From IMG/VR virus record IMGVR_UViG_3300026094_000847, positions 1 to 63,589 of that record: a stretch of DNA of 63,589 bases; one strand, written 5' to 3'. Shown here in pieces: positions 15,450-22,548 of this stretch. Source of the DNA: a virus. The notes beneath the pieces were generated by a model, which saw only the letters and a list, made by a program, of their open reading frames with translations, did not search any database and was not told the DNA's origin. The position numbers were made by a program, and so were the translations under genes. How positions within the stretch are numbered: position 1 is the stretch's first letter; each line of letters opens with the position of its first letter.

Positions 15450-15653
15450 GTGTTAACCAGCAAGCAAATAGCACGTAACGTTTTTGTTACATACTGTAGC
15501 ACAACCAACACGCTGTTCACGCACACAGCCAAAACAAAACCCAAAAACGTCAGCATGCACACTGCGGAATTTGCCATTAAAAATGCTGCCGCACAGCAAG
15601 TAAAAGAATTTTTAAAAATGCCTGCGCTGTACACACTGCGCAAAAAAGCGTAA
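15450..15653 (+). CDS. Small basic protein, unknown function
   Basis: A 67-residue protein from a GTG start 33 nt after a -10 box, with AGAGAGGG upstream. It is lysine-rich with an amphipathic C-terminal half. An apparent longer frame runs back through tRNA-Leu and is rejected. Not recognised. Confidence 0.5.
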   Translation: MLTSKQIARNVFVTYCSTTNTLFTHTAKTKPKNVSMHTAEFAIKNAAAQQVKEFLKMPALYTLRKKA

Positions 15654-15661
15654 AAAAACGG

Positions 15662-15690
15662 TTGACAACTTGTGCGTGTGCTGTTATAGT
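15662..15690 (+). promoter_or_regulatory. Array promoter
   Basis: TTGACA, 17-nt spacer, TATAGT. It drives the 60-residue gene and probably the ATPase behind it. Confidence 0.8.
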
Positions 15691-15723
15691 ATACGCATAC
15701 TAACACAAAACGGAGCGAACACA

Positions 15724-15906
15724 ATGACAGTAGCACAACTCGTAGCACAGCTACAAGCACTTCCTCAAGACCTTGACGTAACAGCGTTCTCGCATGCACA
15801 AGCAAGTGAGCTTGAACTGTATAGCGCAGAACTGTTTGAGTCACTGGGTGAACCTGAGGATGCGGACCACATTCCAGAATCAGTAACACTACACTTCGAC
15901 GTATAA
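15724..15906 (+). CDS. Small conserved protein, unknown function
   Basis: A 60-residue acidic protein starting MTVAQLVAQLQALPQDLDV, a pattern seen in many short phage proteins. ACGGAGCG, the ribosome site shared through the region, precedes the ATG. It ends 9 nt before the AAA ATPase gene and is likely in the same transcript. Confidence 0.7.
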   Translation: MTVAQLVAQLQALPQDLDVTAFSHAQASELELYSAELFESLGEPEDADHIPESVTLHFDV

Positions 15907-15915
15907 GGAGCAAGT

Positions 15916-16707
15916 ATGCCAGCCAAGAAAACAGAAACTGATGCTGAAATCGTAGAGCGTCTGCGCGAGCGATTTGAAATTCTCAATCTCATGACAGCCG
16001 CTGTGAAGTCAGGCGAAGTACGAGCTATGATTGTTACTGGACCACCGGGCGTGGGCAAGTCGCACGGCGTACAGGAAACTCTCGCCAAAGACGACATGTT
16101 TGCTGCACTGGGCAATCGCGCTCCCAAGTACGAGTTTGTTAAAGGTGCTATGAGTGCAGTAGGACTCTACGCCAAACTGTACGAGTATTCAGCTCGAGAC
16201 GAAGTACTGGTGTTTGACGACTGTGACTCAGTGCTGATGGACGACTTATCGCTTAATATCCTAAAAGCCGCGCTGGATTCAAGCAAGAAGCGAATGATCC
16301 ATTGGAACACGGATTCGCGCAGTCTGCGAAGTGAAGGCATTCCGCATTCGTTTGAGTACCAAGGTGGTGCTATCTTTATTACGAACTTGAAGTTTGAAAA
16401 CGTCAAGTCAAAGAAGCTGAAAGATCACCTAGAAGCACTTGAGAGTCGCTGTCATCACATTGATCTGGGCATGGACACGGATCGTGAAAAAGTACTGCGC
16501 ATTCGCCAGATCGTAGAAGATGGCATGCTGGACGCATATGAACTCAGCCGAGACGTCAAGCGTGACATCGTAGAGTATGTGGTAGAGAACCGTGAGCGAC
16601 TGCGTGAGCTCAGTCTGCGAAGTGTGTTGAAGATTGCGGATCTCGCACGTGCCTATCCAGATCGCTGGCGTAAGATGAGTGAAGTCACTGTGATGCGCAG
16701 GCACTAG
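15916..16707 (+). CDS. AAA+ family ATPase
   Basis: A 263-residue protein. Walker A is TGPPGVGKSHG (around 42-52), Walker B VLVFDDCDSVL (around 94-104), followed by a sensor-like FITNL. GGAG precedes the ATG. The rest is helical with many arginines, consistent with a small AAA+ lid. It is the largest protein of the early array. A role in host DNA or phage DNA metabolism is plausible; nothing in the sequence names a target. Confidence 0.85.
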   Translation: MPAKKTETDAEIVERLRERFEILNLMTAAVKSGEVRAMIVTGPPGVGKSHGVQETLAKDDMFAALGNRAPKYEFVKGAMSAVGLYAKLYEYSARDEVLVFDDCDSVLMDDLSLNILKAALDSSKKRMIHWNTDSRSLRSEGIPHSFEYQGGAIFITNLKFENVKSKKLKDHLEALESRCHHIDLGMDTDREKVLRIRQIVEDGMLDAYELSRDVKRDIVEYVVENRERLRELSLRSVLKIADLARAYPDRWRKMSEVTVMRRH

Positions 16708-16724
16708 GCCCCGCTGCTGGGGTC
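16707..16724 (+). repeat. GGCCCCGCTGCTGGGGTC repeat, copy 3
   Basis: One mismatch to the copies at 14594 and 14696. It begins at the last base of the ATPase stop codon, and the next promoter follows at once. Confidence 0.7.
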
Positions 16725-16725
16725 G

Positions 16726-16754
16726 TTGACAACAGCGACCCTAGATCATATACT
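16726..16754 (+). promoter_or_regulatory. Array promoter
   Basis: TTGACA, 17-nt spacer, TATACT; GATC lies just before the -10. Confidence 0.82.
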
Positions 16755-16786
16755 GTAACAGTGTTGAAGAAAGCGAGGTTTAGGGC

Positions 16787-16957
16787 GTGAAATTTATTCT
16801 AGGGTTGATCACAGGTGGCGTGATTGTGGCATACAATCCTTCTATCGTTGACAACATTCAGGTTTGGATCAACACAGCCGCTGACCGTGTGGTGGAGCAC
16901 ACAGAACCCACAGCAGTTGAACAGTTTAAAGGCAGGATCGATGATCTATCAAGATGA
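16787..16957 (+). CDS. Small membrane-anchored protein
   Basis: A 56-residue protein from GTG with GAGG upstream. It opens with a hydrophobic stretch (MKFILGLITGGVIVAY) that could be a signal anchor, then a hydrophilic tail. It overlaps the next gene by 17 nt. Not recognised. Confidence 0.55.
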   Translation: MKFILGLITGGVIVAYNPSIVDNIQVWINTAADRVVEHTEPTAVEQFKGRIDDLSR

Positions 16958-17117
16958 CGTAGAATTCAACCTCGCATGTCTGTTGGCAGACGGTGACGAG
17001 GACTTCACAGACGAAGAAACTGCTGACATGGGGCTGTACCTCATGCAGTGTGTGGCCATCAAGGCGGCGGGTGACGAACATCTCGTACACTGGGAAGCCA
17101 GCGAAGCAGTACACTAG
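16941..17117 (+). CDS. Small acidic protein, unknown function
   Basis: A 58-residue acidic protein beginning MIYQDDVEFNLACLLADGDEDF (first 20 residues shown by range 1-20), starting inside the end of the previous gene. The longer frame back to 16824 conflicts with that gene and is not used. Confidence 0.5.
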   Translation: MIYQDDVEFNLACLLADGDEDFTDEETADMGLYLMQCVAIKAAGDEHLVHWEASEAVH

Positions 17118-17125
17118 GAGGCGCA

Positions 17126-17353
17126 GTGAGCAAGCATTCAGGAGGCTTTAGCCTTAGATACAACAAGCAAACAGGCCAGTGGGATGTCATAGAGCACACT
17201 GAGCCGAGCAGGGCACCGGACAGCACAGGATCGGCTTGGATCTACGGTGACAGTGTTGCCATGGGAATCATTGATCGTGCAATAGAGCACATGACTGAGT
17301 TTCCCACAGTGGAAAAAATCTTATCACAGGTGGTTGACAAGCCCACTCGTTGA
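17126..17353 (+). CDS. Small protein, unknown function
   Basis: A 75-residue protein from GTG after AGGAGG. It holds the -35 box of the next promoter in its final codons. Not recognised. Confidence 0.6.
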   Translation: MSKHSGGFSLRYNKQTGQWDVIEHTEPSRAPDSTGSAWIYGDSVAMGIIDRAIEHMTEFPTVEKILSQVVDKPTR

Positions 17354-17362
17354 AGGTATACT
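17334..17362 (+). promoter_or_regulatory. Array promoter
   Basis: TTGACA, 17-nt spacer, TATACT, followed by an ACTGT/ACAGT inverted pair. The -35 is inside the upstream gene. Confidence 0.82.
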
Positions 17363-17400
17363 GTATATAACAGTTAGGGCAAAGGCATTAGGAGCGAACT

Positions 17401-17742
17401 ATGCAAGCACAGATCGAACGTCTCATCGAAGACATCAAATCAGACTATCGCACACACATGAGTCGTGTGGACAGCAAGAGTCACACGTCCAAGACCATGA
17501 TTCAAGAGTTTGAAGAGGGTGTTAGCGTGTCCCAAGGACGCAAGTACATCAAAATCCTTCACAAGTTGGGCACACAGACCATGGTGTGGGGATTCGTAGT
17601 TAACACAGACACGGACAAAAAGTTTCGCCGAGGTGACATCCTAAAGCCAGCAGGCTTTAATGCGCCAGCTCGCAACCAGCCACGTGGCAACATCCTAGAC
17701 GGCGACTACAGTATTCGTTGGACAGGGCCACTGTATCTATGA
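17401..17742 (+). CDS. Small protein, unknown function
   Basis: A 113-residue protein with a charged helical N-terminus and a beta-rich end (RRGDILKPAGFNAPARN, then GNILDGDYSIRW) that resembles short conserved phage proteins. GGAGCGA ribosome site. Overlaps the next start (ATGA). Confidence 0.65.
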   Translation: MQAQIERLIEDIKSDYRTHMSRVDSKSHTSKTMIQEFEEGVSVSQGRKYIKILHKLGTQTMVWGFVVNTDTDKKFRRGDILKPAGFNAPARNQPRGNILDGDYSIRWTGPLYL

Positions 17743-18101
17743 AGTGTTTGGTAGAGGTCACTGGTTGGGACACCGAGACACAGCCCAACCACACCTATCT
17801 CGTGTCGGGCGATAAAATGATTGCCTACAGGCCTCATCACACAGGCCCAGTAGAGTGGTTTAAACACCCCATGCGACTGAATCGTGCTCGTCGACGGTTT
17901 GAAGAACGAGCAGTGTGTTCTACAGAGTGGAGCATTGAGTCAGCTGAAGACCCCGCAGTGGTGACTGTGCAGGGCAGCCGTGGAAACACCTACGAAGTCA
18001 ACACCCAAGAGAAGACCTGTAGTTGCACGGGCTATCGATTCCACGGGCGCTGTCGGCACTTAGATCAAGTGATAGCACAACAGGGGTTGACAGCTGCATG
18101 A
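17739..18101 (+). CDS. SWIM-type zinc-finger protein
   Basis: A 120-residue protein. The C-terminal CSCTGYRFHGRCRH fits the SWIM pattern CxC...CxH. The N-terminal part is basic. SWIM domains bind DNA or proteins; a free-standing one this short is uncommon. It is coupled to the upstream gene by an ATGA overlap. Confidence 0.7.
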   Translation: MKCLVEVTGWDTETQPNHTYLVSGDKMIAYRPHHTGPVEWFKHPMRLNRARRRFEERAVCSTEWSIESAEDPAVVTVQGSRGNTYEVNTQEKTCSCTGYRFHGRCRHLDQVIAQQGLTAA

Positions 18102-18115
18102 CTAGGTCATACACT
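18087..18115 (+). promoter_or_regulatory. Array promoter
   Basis: TTGACA, 17-nt spacer, TACACT. The -35 lies within the last codons of the SWIM gene. Confidence 0.78.
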
Positions 18116-18145
18116 GTAACTACACTGAACAATTAGGAGCGAGCA

Positions 18146-18346
18146 ATGGACACTGTAACACTGTACCAGACCACATATGATGATCTCACAGAGAGCATCT
18201 CAGCCAAGACCTACGACGTCAACTACCTCAAAGGCTGCATTCATGGCCTTGCACTGTTTGCAGACAGCGATCCTCTGCATGTAGCACGAGAGATCAAACG
18301 GATGTCAGAAAAGATCCAAGCAGGGGTTGACGTCGCTGAACTTTGA
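18146..18346 (+). CDS. Small protein, unknown function
   Basis: A 66-residue protein with GGAGCGA before the ATG. Its C-terminal codons GVDVAEL contain the next -35 box. Not recognised. Confidence 0.6.
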   Translation: MDTVTLYQTTYDDLTESISAKTYDVNYLKGCIHGLALFADSDPLHVAREIKRMSEKIQAGVDVAEL

Positions 18347-18355
18347 TCTTAAACT
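18327..18355 (+). promoter_or_regulatory. Array promoter
   Basis: TTGACG, 17-nt spacer, TAAACT; weaker match than its neighbours. Confidence 0.6.
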
Positions 18356-18385
18356 GTACTTACACTGAACAACTAGGAGCGAACC

Positions 18386-18745
18386 ATGTCTAATTCAGTA
18401 GAAACACTCGTCGTCCAGGCGGCACACGACAAAGCGATCAGAGCGGCACGCGATGCGGCACAAGAGTTTGCCGATCGTCATTTCGAAGGCAACGACGGCG
18501 GTCCCTGTGGATTTGCGTGGGTAGATGCATACGGCATTCGTTCAAACTCAAAGATGGGCAAGGCTCTGCAGGCTGTGGGATTCCGCAAGAGTTATTCAGG
18601 CGGACTTCAACAGTGGAACGGACGCGATGGTTGGTATTTTGGCCAGAGCGTGGATGCAAGTGAAGCAGGTGCTCGTGCCTACGCTGAAGTATTCCGCGAA
18701 GAGCTTGAGTTGGACCGCGTGTTTGCAGGATCACGCCTAGACTGA
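18386..18745 (+). CDS. Conserved phage protein, unknown function
   Basis: A 119-residue protein. CGFAWVDAYGIRSNSKMGKAL, GFRKSYSGGLQQW and the ending FAGSRLD match a pattern I recognise from small proteins of many phages (first segment given in part: residues about 41-60). GGAGCGA ribosome site. It is followed by a rho-independent terminator. Confidence 0.7.
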   Translation: MSNSVETLVVQAAHDKAIRAARDAAQEFADRHFEGNDGGPCGFAWVDAYGIRSNSKMGKALQAVGFRKSYSGGLQQWNGRDGWYFGQSVDASEAGARAYAEVFREELELDRVFAGSRLD

Positions 18746-18752
18746 ACACGAG

Positions 18753-18808
18753 CGGGGTCTGTGTCCCCGACTGGGTATGGGCACCGCCCGAAATGGGCCC
18801 ATTTTTTT
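18753..18808 (+). terminator. Tandem hairpins with rho-independent terminator
   Basis: First hairpin CGGGG/CCCCG (18753-18769). Second ATGGGC (18777-18782) pairs with GCCCAT (18797-18802), followed by a T tract. Confidence 0.75.
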
Positions 18809-18818
18809 ATTGCAGGGG

Positions 18819-18849
18819 TTGACACAGTCGTCAATGATGTTACTATAAG
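18819..18849 (+). promoter_or_regulatory. Array promoter
   Basis: TTGACA with TACTAT (16-nt spacer) or TATAAG (19-nt spacer) as -10. Confidence 0.6.
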
Positions 18850-18877
18850 AGAGTAGGGCAAACACGGAGCGAACACT

Positions 18878-19276
18878 ATGACCACACTTCTACAGCACAT
18901 CGAGTCCATCAATGCTCGTGCAGATATCTTGATGCAGCAGGAGCCAGGCACTGTAGTGTTCAAACTCACAGACGACCTCAGCCATTGGCACGACCAGGGC
19001 ATCTACACCGTGGAAGACTTCCGTCGCAACGAGTTGATCAATGGGATTTCGGATGCTTCAAAGGACCTTTACGGTTGCCGCTTGCGCCTCAACTGGGATG
19101 AGATGTCTATTGAGCAGTTGCAGTCTACCTACGACAACATCTGCCGTCAACTCAATGAGCAGTTTGAGGAAGAGCAGGCCACAGCGGCTTGGGAAGCAGA
19201 GTTAGCACGAGGTCTGCCCGCGGACGTTGAGCCTCTGCCCTACGAAGAATACGCTTATCTAGAGGAGTCGATCTAG
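18878..19276 (+). CDS. Conserved phage protein, unknown function
   Basis: A 132-residue helical, acidic protein. ISDASKDLYGCRLRL followed by MSIEQLQ fits a motif (D..K..YG.R.....M...EL) widespread in short phage proteins of unknown role. ACGGAGCG ribosome site. Overlaps the next start. Confidence 0.7.
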   Translation: MTTLLQHIESINARADILMQQEPGTVVFKLTDDLSHWHDQGIYTVEDFRRNELINGISDASKDLYGCRLRLNWDEMSIEQLQSTYDNICRQLNEQFEEEQATAAWEAELARGLPADVEPLPYEEYAYLEESI

Positions 19277-19491
19277 TGGGATATGCCGCAATGCCAGCAG
19301 TTACTCCACAGTGGGAACAGGGCTCGCGAGAAAGCGAAGGACTGGAAGGTCCGTTCACATATCCCAATGGCAGAGTTCTGTTCTACGATCGCTGGGAGGG
19401 CGAATACTGGGATCCCTACACCGACCTGTATGTAGATCGCAGCGAGGTCGCACAGCTGCAGGCAGAGATCGTAGACATGATTAGGGGTTGA
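19276..19491 (+). CDS. Small protein, unknown function
   Basis: A 71-residue protein from a GTG that overlaps the upstream stop (TAGTG). Aromatic-rich centre (YDRWEGEYWDPYTDLYVD). Its TGA stop is part of the next -35 box. Confidence 0.55.
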   Translation: MGYAAMPAVTPQWEQGSRESEGLEGPFTYPNGRVLFYDRWEGEYWDPYTDLYVDRSEVAQLQAEIVDMIRG

Positions 19492-19516
19492 CACACAGTG
19501 CGAAAGATCATACACT
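19488..19516 (+). promoter_or_regulatory. Array promoter overlapping a stop codon
   Basis: TTGACA, 17-nt spacer, TACACT; the TGA of the -35 ends the upstream gene. Confidence 0.8.
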
Positions 19517-19538
19517 GTGAGCAAGTTGGAGGCAAATT

Positions 19539-19727
19539 GTGAGATCATATCGTTTTACATTTGATGTACACTGTGTGGGGTCGGGCTCAGCAGATCTTGC
19601 ACAGGTCGAAAGCATGATTGATCTCGCCATGCAAGAGTTGATCTACGATGACACGTTCGTAGCTGCTCTAGACGAGAACGAGGCTGTAACCATCCAGGTA
19701 AATAGGGTTGACACAGCCGATGAATGA
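19539..19727 (+). CDS. Small protein, unknown function
   Basis: A 62-residue protein from GTG after TTGGAGG. Its last codons (RVDTADE) carry the -35 box of the small-RNA promoter. Not recognised. Confidence 0.6.
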   Translation: MRSYRFTFDVHCVGSGSADLAQVESMIDLAMQELIYDDTFVAALDENEAVTIQVNRVDTADE

Positions 19728-19736
19728 CTGTACAAT
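19708..19736 (+). promoter_or_regulatory. Promoter of the candidate small RNA
   Basis: TTGACA, 17-nt spacer, TACAAT. Unlike the other array promoters it lacks the GGGCAAA/GGAGCGA leader downstream. Confidence 0.75.
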
Positions 19737-19742
19737 TTTCGT

Positions 19743-19878
19743 GAACTTTGATAGTTGTGACAAATTACAAGTTCCCACCGAATCAGCCGCCCGGCTGATA
19801 GCCATGGAATCCGATTCGCTCCCGGAGCCCATGGCACCCGGAGCACTCCCCCGCCCTCGGGAGTGCTCCACCCTTTTT
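19743..19878 (+). ncRNA. Candidate structured small RNA of about 136 nt
   Basis: A promoter-to-terminator unit with no plausible gene. Hairpin 1: ATCAGCC (19782-19788)/GGCTGAT (19793-19799). Then GCCATGG (19801-19807) pairs with CCATGGC (19829-19835), enclosing two small hairpins (AAT/ATT at 19808-19816 and GCTC/GAGC at 19818-19828), so a three-way junction. Last is an 11-bp terminator stem. The first 38 nt are unpaired and could serve as a seed. Any target is unknown. Confidence 0.6.
19840..19878 (+). terminator. Rho-independent terminator of the small RNA
   Basis: GGAGCACTCCC (19840-19850) and GGGAGTGCTCC (19859-19869) form a perfect 11-bp stem, followed by ACCC and five T. Confidence 0.85.
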
Positions 19879-19895
19879 CCAGCAGAGTCGATTCG

Positions 19896-20300
19896 ATGAA
19901 CTACTTGATCGACTTTGCTATTTTTGTTCTAGGTTGTGCGGTAGGCAGTGCTGTTACCACACGCATTGCGGGCCGGGCACTGGGCAACCTACTGAACGAA
20001 TTCAATATCGGCGATCGTGAAATCAAACAGAAAGCACGAGAGTTAGGAGTTGACGTCAGTGAGTTCTATCCAGAAGAAACAGAAGAAGACGCTGTGCGAG
20101 AAGTCACTGTGGAAAAGATCAATGACAACTACCTTGCCTATCATTATGAAACAGACGAGTTTATTGCACAGGCCAGCACACCCCAACAGTTGTTTGAACG
20201 GTTGGTAGAATACTTTCCCGCCAACACTCGAGTCAACATTGACATTGATCGTGGCGGACACTACTTCGAAGATCTAGTAGACAAGGAAGAACCAAAATAA
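19896..20300 (+). CDS. Small membrane-anchored acidic protein
   Basis: A 134-residue protein. Residues 1-25 are hydrophobic (MNYLIDFAIFVLGCAVGSAV), a likely N-terminal anchor, followed by an acidic cytoplasmic domain. No promoter or good ribosome site lies between the upstream terminator and this ATG, so it depends on read-through or an unseen promoter. Not recognised. Confidence 0.6.
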   Translation: MNYLIDFAIFVLGCAVGSAVTTRIAGRALGNLLNEFNIGDREIKQKARELGVDVSEFYPEETEEDAVREVTVEKINDNYLAYHYETDEFIAQASTPQQLFERLVEYFPANTRVNIDIDRGGHYFEDLVDKEEPK

Positions 20301-20311
20301 CTACTGCACTG

Positions 20312-20416
20312 ATGCCATTGACCGTGTTGCTTGCGTTGAGCATTGTGGTGTTTGCGATCGGTTGCGTCTCTGAGTGGTGTGATCACAGATCAATGGTTGA
20401 CAAGGGACTGGACTGA
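20312..20416 (+). CDS. Very small hydrophobic protein, possibly lipoprotein
   Basis: A 34-residue protein. Residues 2-17 are hydrophobic, ending in FAIGC, a loose lipobox. The next -35 box lies in its final codons (MVDKGLD). No strong ribosome site. Confidence 0.4.
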   Translation: MPLTVLLALSIVVFAIGCVSEWCDHRSMVDKGLD

Positions 20417-20425
20417 GCGTACACT
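20397..20425 (+). promoter_or_regulatory. Array promoter
   Basis: TTGACA, 17-nt spacer, TACACT, followed by an ACTGT/ACAGT pair. Confidence 0.8.
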
Positions 20426-20457
20426 GTAGATACACAGTTAGGAAACGGAGCGACACA

Positions 20458-20646
20458 ATGAAAGGCACTATTCGAATTGCACTGGGCTTTGTGATGCTGA
20501 TCTCAGCGGTTGGCGTGATGGAAGACTGCGGCGGTGCTTGCTACGAACCCCTCGGCCTGTTTGAAATTGCACTGGCAGGTGTGCTTGTGATGGGCGGAGC
20601 ATTCTTTGGCCTTTGGGGTGCGACTGCTGCCAATGCGGACGCTTGA
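20458..20646 (+). CDS. Small membrane protein, two predicted segments
   Basis: A 62-residue protein with hydrophobic stretches at about 5-20 and 36-56, separated by a short loop containing two cysteines (EDCGGACYE). ACGGAGCG ribosome site. The stop codon lies in the next -35 box. Confidence 0.65.
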   Translation: MKGTIRIALGFVMLISAVGVMEDCGGACYEPLGLFEIALAGVLVMGGAFFGLWGATAANADA

Positions 20647-20671
20647 CACTCTGCCTTAGAGATCATACACT
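20643..20671 (+). promoter_or_regulatory. Array promoter overlapping a stop codon
   Basis: TTGACA, 17-nt spacer, TACACT; GATC precedes the -10. Confidence 0.82.
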
Positions 20672-20703
20672 GTAACTACACTGAAGCACAAGAGAGCGAA
20701 ATC

Positions 20704-20970
20704 ATGTACAATCAATACGCAATGTTTACAGAAACAGGCAACATCCTTGTCAGTCGAATCGTGTTGGCCGCATACGACCTTGCGGTTCATCAAGTGGCCA
20801 CTAACCGAGACATCACAGGATTCGTCAGTCGCGAGTTGAGCCGACTGGCCAGCACGGAAGACTATGCAGAAGCAGGAGACACTGCGGTTCGTGAAGCAGT
20901 GTATTCCGCCCTTGCTGAAGCCATTGATGGCTATCAGTTCCACAATAACGACAGTTTGGAGACTGTGTAA
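20704..20970 (+). CDS. Small helical protein, unknown function
   Basis: An 88-residue helical protein, alanine-rich, with GAGAGCGA before the ATG. Its TAA overlaps the next ATG. Not recognised. Confidence 0.6.
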   Translation: MYNQYAMFTETGNILVSRIVLAAYDLAVHQVATNRDITGFVSRELSRLASTEDYAEAGDTAVREAVYSALAEAIDGYQFHNNDSLETV

Positions 20971-21116
20971 TGCGTGTAGGTGATCGCGTGTGCCTTAAAG
21001 ATGCACCCAACTTTGACTATGTGGTTGTTGAAGTGCGTTCCAATCGAATCATCGTAGAGGATCCGTTCGGTGATCGCTATGACTTCCCACCTCGCAGCCT
21101 AAGGACGATGGTATAA
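20970..21116 (+). CDS. Small beta-rich protein, unknown function
   Basis: A 48-residue protein beginning MRVGDRVCLKDAPNFDYVVV, like a single SH3-type or KOW-type barrel. It starts on the upstream stop (TAATG). Followed 1 nt later by the next gene. Confidence 0.6.
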   Translation: MRVGDRVCLKDAPNFDYVVVEVRSNRIIVEDPFGDRYDFPPRSLRTMV

Positions 21117-21117
21117 C

Positions 21118-21318
21118 ATGGAATGGAGCAAACGAGGTCGAATGATCGCAGGTGTATACCTTGGCGTGGGCTATGCGGGCACTGTGACCAAGAGTCGAAT
21201 CGATTCTGAAGGTTGGATCCATCACACCGTAGATCTGTTCGAGCCCATTGTGGTTCAAGGACGCAAACTGTCAAAGATCGAAGTGATTGACGAGCATCAA
21301 CGGTTGAGCCTCGGATAA
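21118..21318 (+). CDS. Small protein, unknown function
   Basis: A 66-residue protein, glycine- and charge-rich with beta character (GVYLGVGYAGTVTKSRIDSE). The stop codon lies inside a GATAAATA element. Not recognised. Confidence 0.6.
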   Translation: MEWSKRGRMIAGVYLGVGYAGTVTKSRIDSEGWIHHTVDLFEPIVVQGRKLSKIEVIDEHQRLSLG

Positions 21319-21321
21319 ATA
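21314..21321 (+). promoter_or_regulatory. Late-promoter-like GATAAATA
   Basis: GATAAATA with 5 nt to the next ATG. It contains the stop codon of the upstream gene. Confidence 0.45.
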
Positions 21322-21326
21322 CAGCC

Positions 21327-21674
21327 ATGGACACCGCAACAGTAGAACAATTTAAAAAGTGGGCCAAGAGCGAGATCTTTGGCGTGCTTGATCAGTTCAT
21401 GCGAGGCAGTGGCAAACCTTGGAATCCCATGATTAATGAGATCATGGACACACTGGAGTTTAAAAAGACTCGCTCAGGCAGCATTCGTGCTGTTACCACA
21501 CACCCCGACCGCAACACTCGTTGGTTCGAACTCACAGCCGACGGTGATGTCTACGGTCTAGGACTGTTAGGACCTAGAAAACACCGTGGCAACATCACAG
21601 ACGATCCCGATCGTTTTGTGGTGCGTGAAGACGAAATCGATCAACTCAAAACCCTCTCTGGTCTAAACAAGTAG
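21327..21674 (+). CDS. Small protein, unknown function
   Basis: A 115-residue protein with no ribosome site. GATAAATA ends 5 nt before the ATG, predicting a leaderless late transcript inside the early region. No domain recognised. Confidence 0.6.
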   Translation: MDTATVEQFKKWAKSEIFGVLDQFMRGSGKPWNPMINEIMDTLEFKKTRSGSIRAVTTHPDRNTRWFELTADGDVYGLGLLGPRKHRGNITDDPDRFVVREDEIDQLKTLSGLNK

Positions 21675-21693
21675 GCGAAAGTGTTTAGGGGGG

Positions 21694-21722
21694 TTGACAG
21701 GGCCACTCCGAAATCATATACT
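21694..21722 (+). promoter_or_regulatory. Array promoter
   Basis: TTGACA preceded by a run of G, 17-nt spacer, TATACT. Confidence 0.82.
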
Positions 21723-21756
21723 AGTATCAAGAGTTAGGGCAAAGAGGGCGAACAAC

Positions 21757-21885
21757 ATGACCAATTATCACGTTATCTACGCAACCTATCGTCAGCGGGA
21801 TGCACAACGAGTAGCCGGCCGCTATGAGCGTGCGGAACTCACATACACACCGCACTCGGGTTGGGAAGTTCGAGTCCCGGCCTAA
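21757..21885 (+). CDS. Very small protein, unknown function
   Basis: A 42-residue protein starting MTNYHVIYATYRQRDAQRVA, downstream of the array leader AGGGCAAAGAGGGCGAAC. The longer frame starts inside the promoter and is not used. Confidence 0.55.
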   Translation: MTNYHVIYATYRQRDAQRVAGRYERAELTYTPHSGWEVRVPA

Positions 21886-21897
21886 AGGAGAACTACA

Positions 21898-22068
21898 ATG
21901 GGATTTCTAGAAACACTCACAATCGTATTCATCGTTCTCAAACTCACAGATGTTGTTGTTTGGTCGTGGTGGGCAGTGTTTTCTCCCATGCTGGTGGGTT
22001 ATTTTGTGATCTTCGCAGGTGCAATTGTCATTGCGCTCACACGTATAGTACAGGATCGTAGAGGTTAA
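21898..22068 (+). CDS. Small transmembrane protein of a common phage type
   Basis: A 56-residue protein. LTIVFIVLKLTDVVVWSWW and FSPMLVGYFVIFAGAIVIAL are two hydrophobic segments around the WSWW motif, a pattern very frequent in phage transmembrane proteins. GGAG precedes the ATG. Function unknown. Confidence 0.75.
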   Translation: MGFLETLTIVFIVLKLTDVVVWSWWAVFSPMLVGYFVIFAGAIVIALTRIVQDRRG

Positions 22069-22069
22069 C

Positions 22070-22267
22070 ATGAGAACCATTGAAGAGATCGAACAGGCGA
22101 TTCGAGAAGCAGAAGAAGCGCAAGCAGAGACAGAGTTCAGTTCTGTGGGCTGGGACTTCTTGAACGCAGAGATCATCGGCTTGCACGCAGAACTCAAACA
22201 AGCGACTCTGCACCGAGATCGATTACAGTTGAGCGGCATGCTAGGGGTTGACACCCACGGCCGTTGA
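22070..22267 (+). CDS. Small coiled-coil protein
   Basis: A 65-residue protein, almost wholly charged helix (EEIEQAIREAEEAQAETE). It begins 1 nt after the membrane-protein stop. The final codons (GVDTHGR) carry the next -35. Confidence 0.55.
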   Translation: MRTIEEIEQAIREAEEAQAETEFSSVGWDFLNAEIIGLHAELKQATLHRDRLQLSGMLGVDTHGR

Positions 22268-22276
22268 CCATACACA
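22248..22276 (+). promoter_or_regulatory. Array promoter
   Basis: TTGACA, 17-nt spacer, TACACA; -10 is degenerate. Confidence 0.62.
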
Positions 22277-22306
22277 GTATACGAACTTAGGGCAAAGAGA
22301 TACACC

Positions 22307-22507
22307 GTGACAGATTTACTTGACAATTACGAACAGCTTCCCCTCCAAGTACAGGATCTACTTGACAGGTTCGACCAAGAATCAGAATCAGGTGATTCAT
22401 ATGCTGCTGCGGCGCGGCTGTCACAGGCGCTTGCTTGTTTGGGCTACTCTGTAGACTACGGGCCAGATGGTGAACTATGCGATTTGGTTGACACGAACTC
22501 AAACTGA
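22307..22507 (+). CDS. Small acidic protein, unknown function
   Basis: A 66-residue acidic protein from a GTG start. The final codons (LVDTNSN) carry the next -35. Not recognised. Confidence 0.55.
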   Translation: MTDLLDNYEQLPLQVQDLLDRFDQESESGDSYAAAARLSQALACLGYSVDYGPDGELCDLVDTNSN

Positions 22508-22516
22508 TCATATACT
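22488..22516 (+). promoter_or_regulatory. Array promoter
   Basis: TTGACA, 17-nt spacer, TATACT with GATC and an ACTGT/ACAGT pair. Confidence 0.84.
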
Positions 22517-22548
22517 GTATATAACAGTTAGGCAATTGGAGCGAGCAT

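Noticed and set aside
15225-15653. A 142-residue open frame running through tRNA-Leu
   Set aside because: The first part is tRNA sequence. Only the segment from GTG 15450 lies after a promoter and ribosome site.
19708-19899. A 63-residue open frame over the small-RNA candidate
   Set aside because: It begins upstream of the -10 box and cuts through stems and the terminator; no ribosome site.
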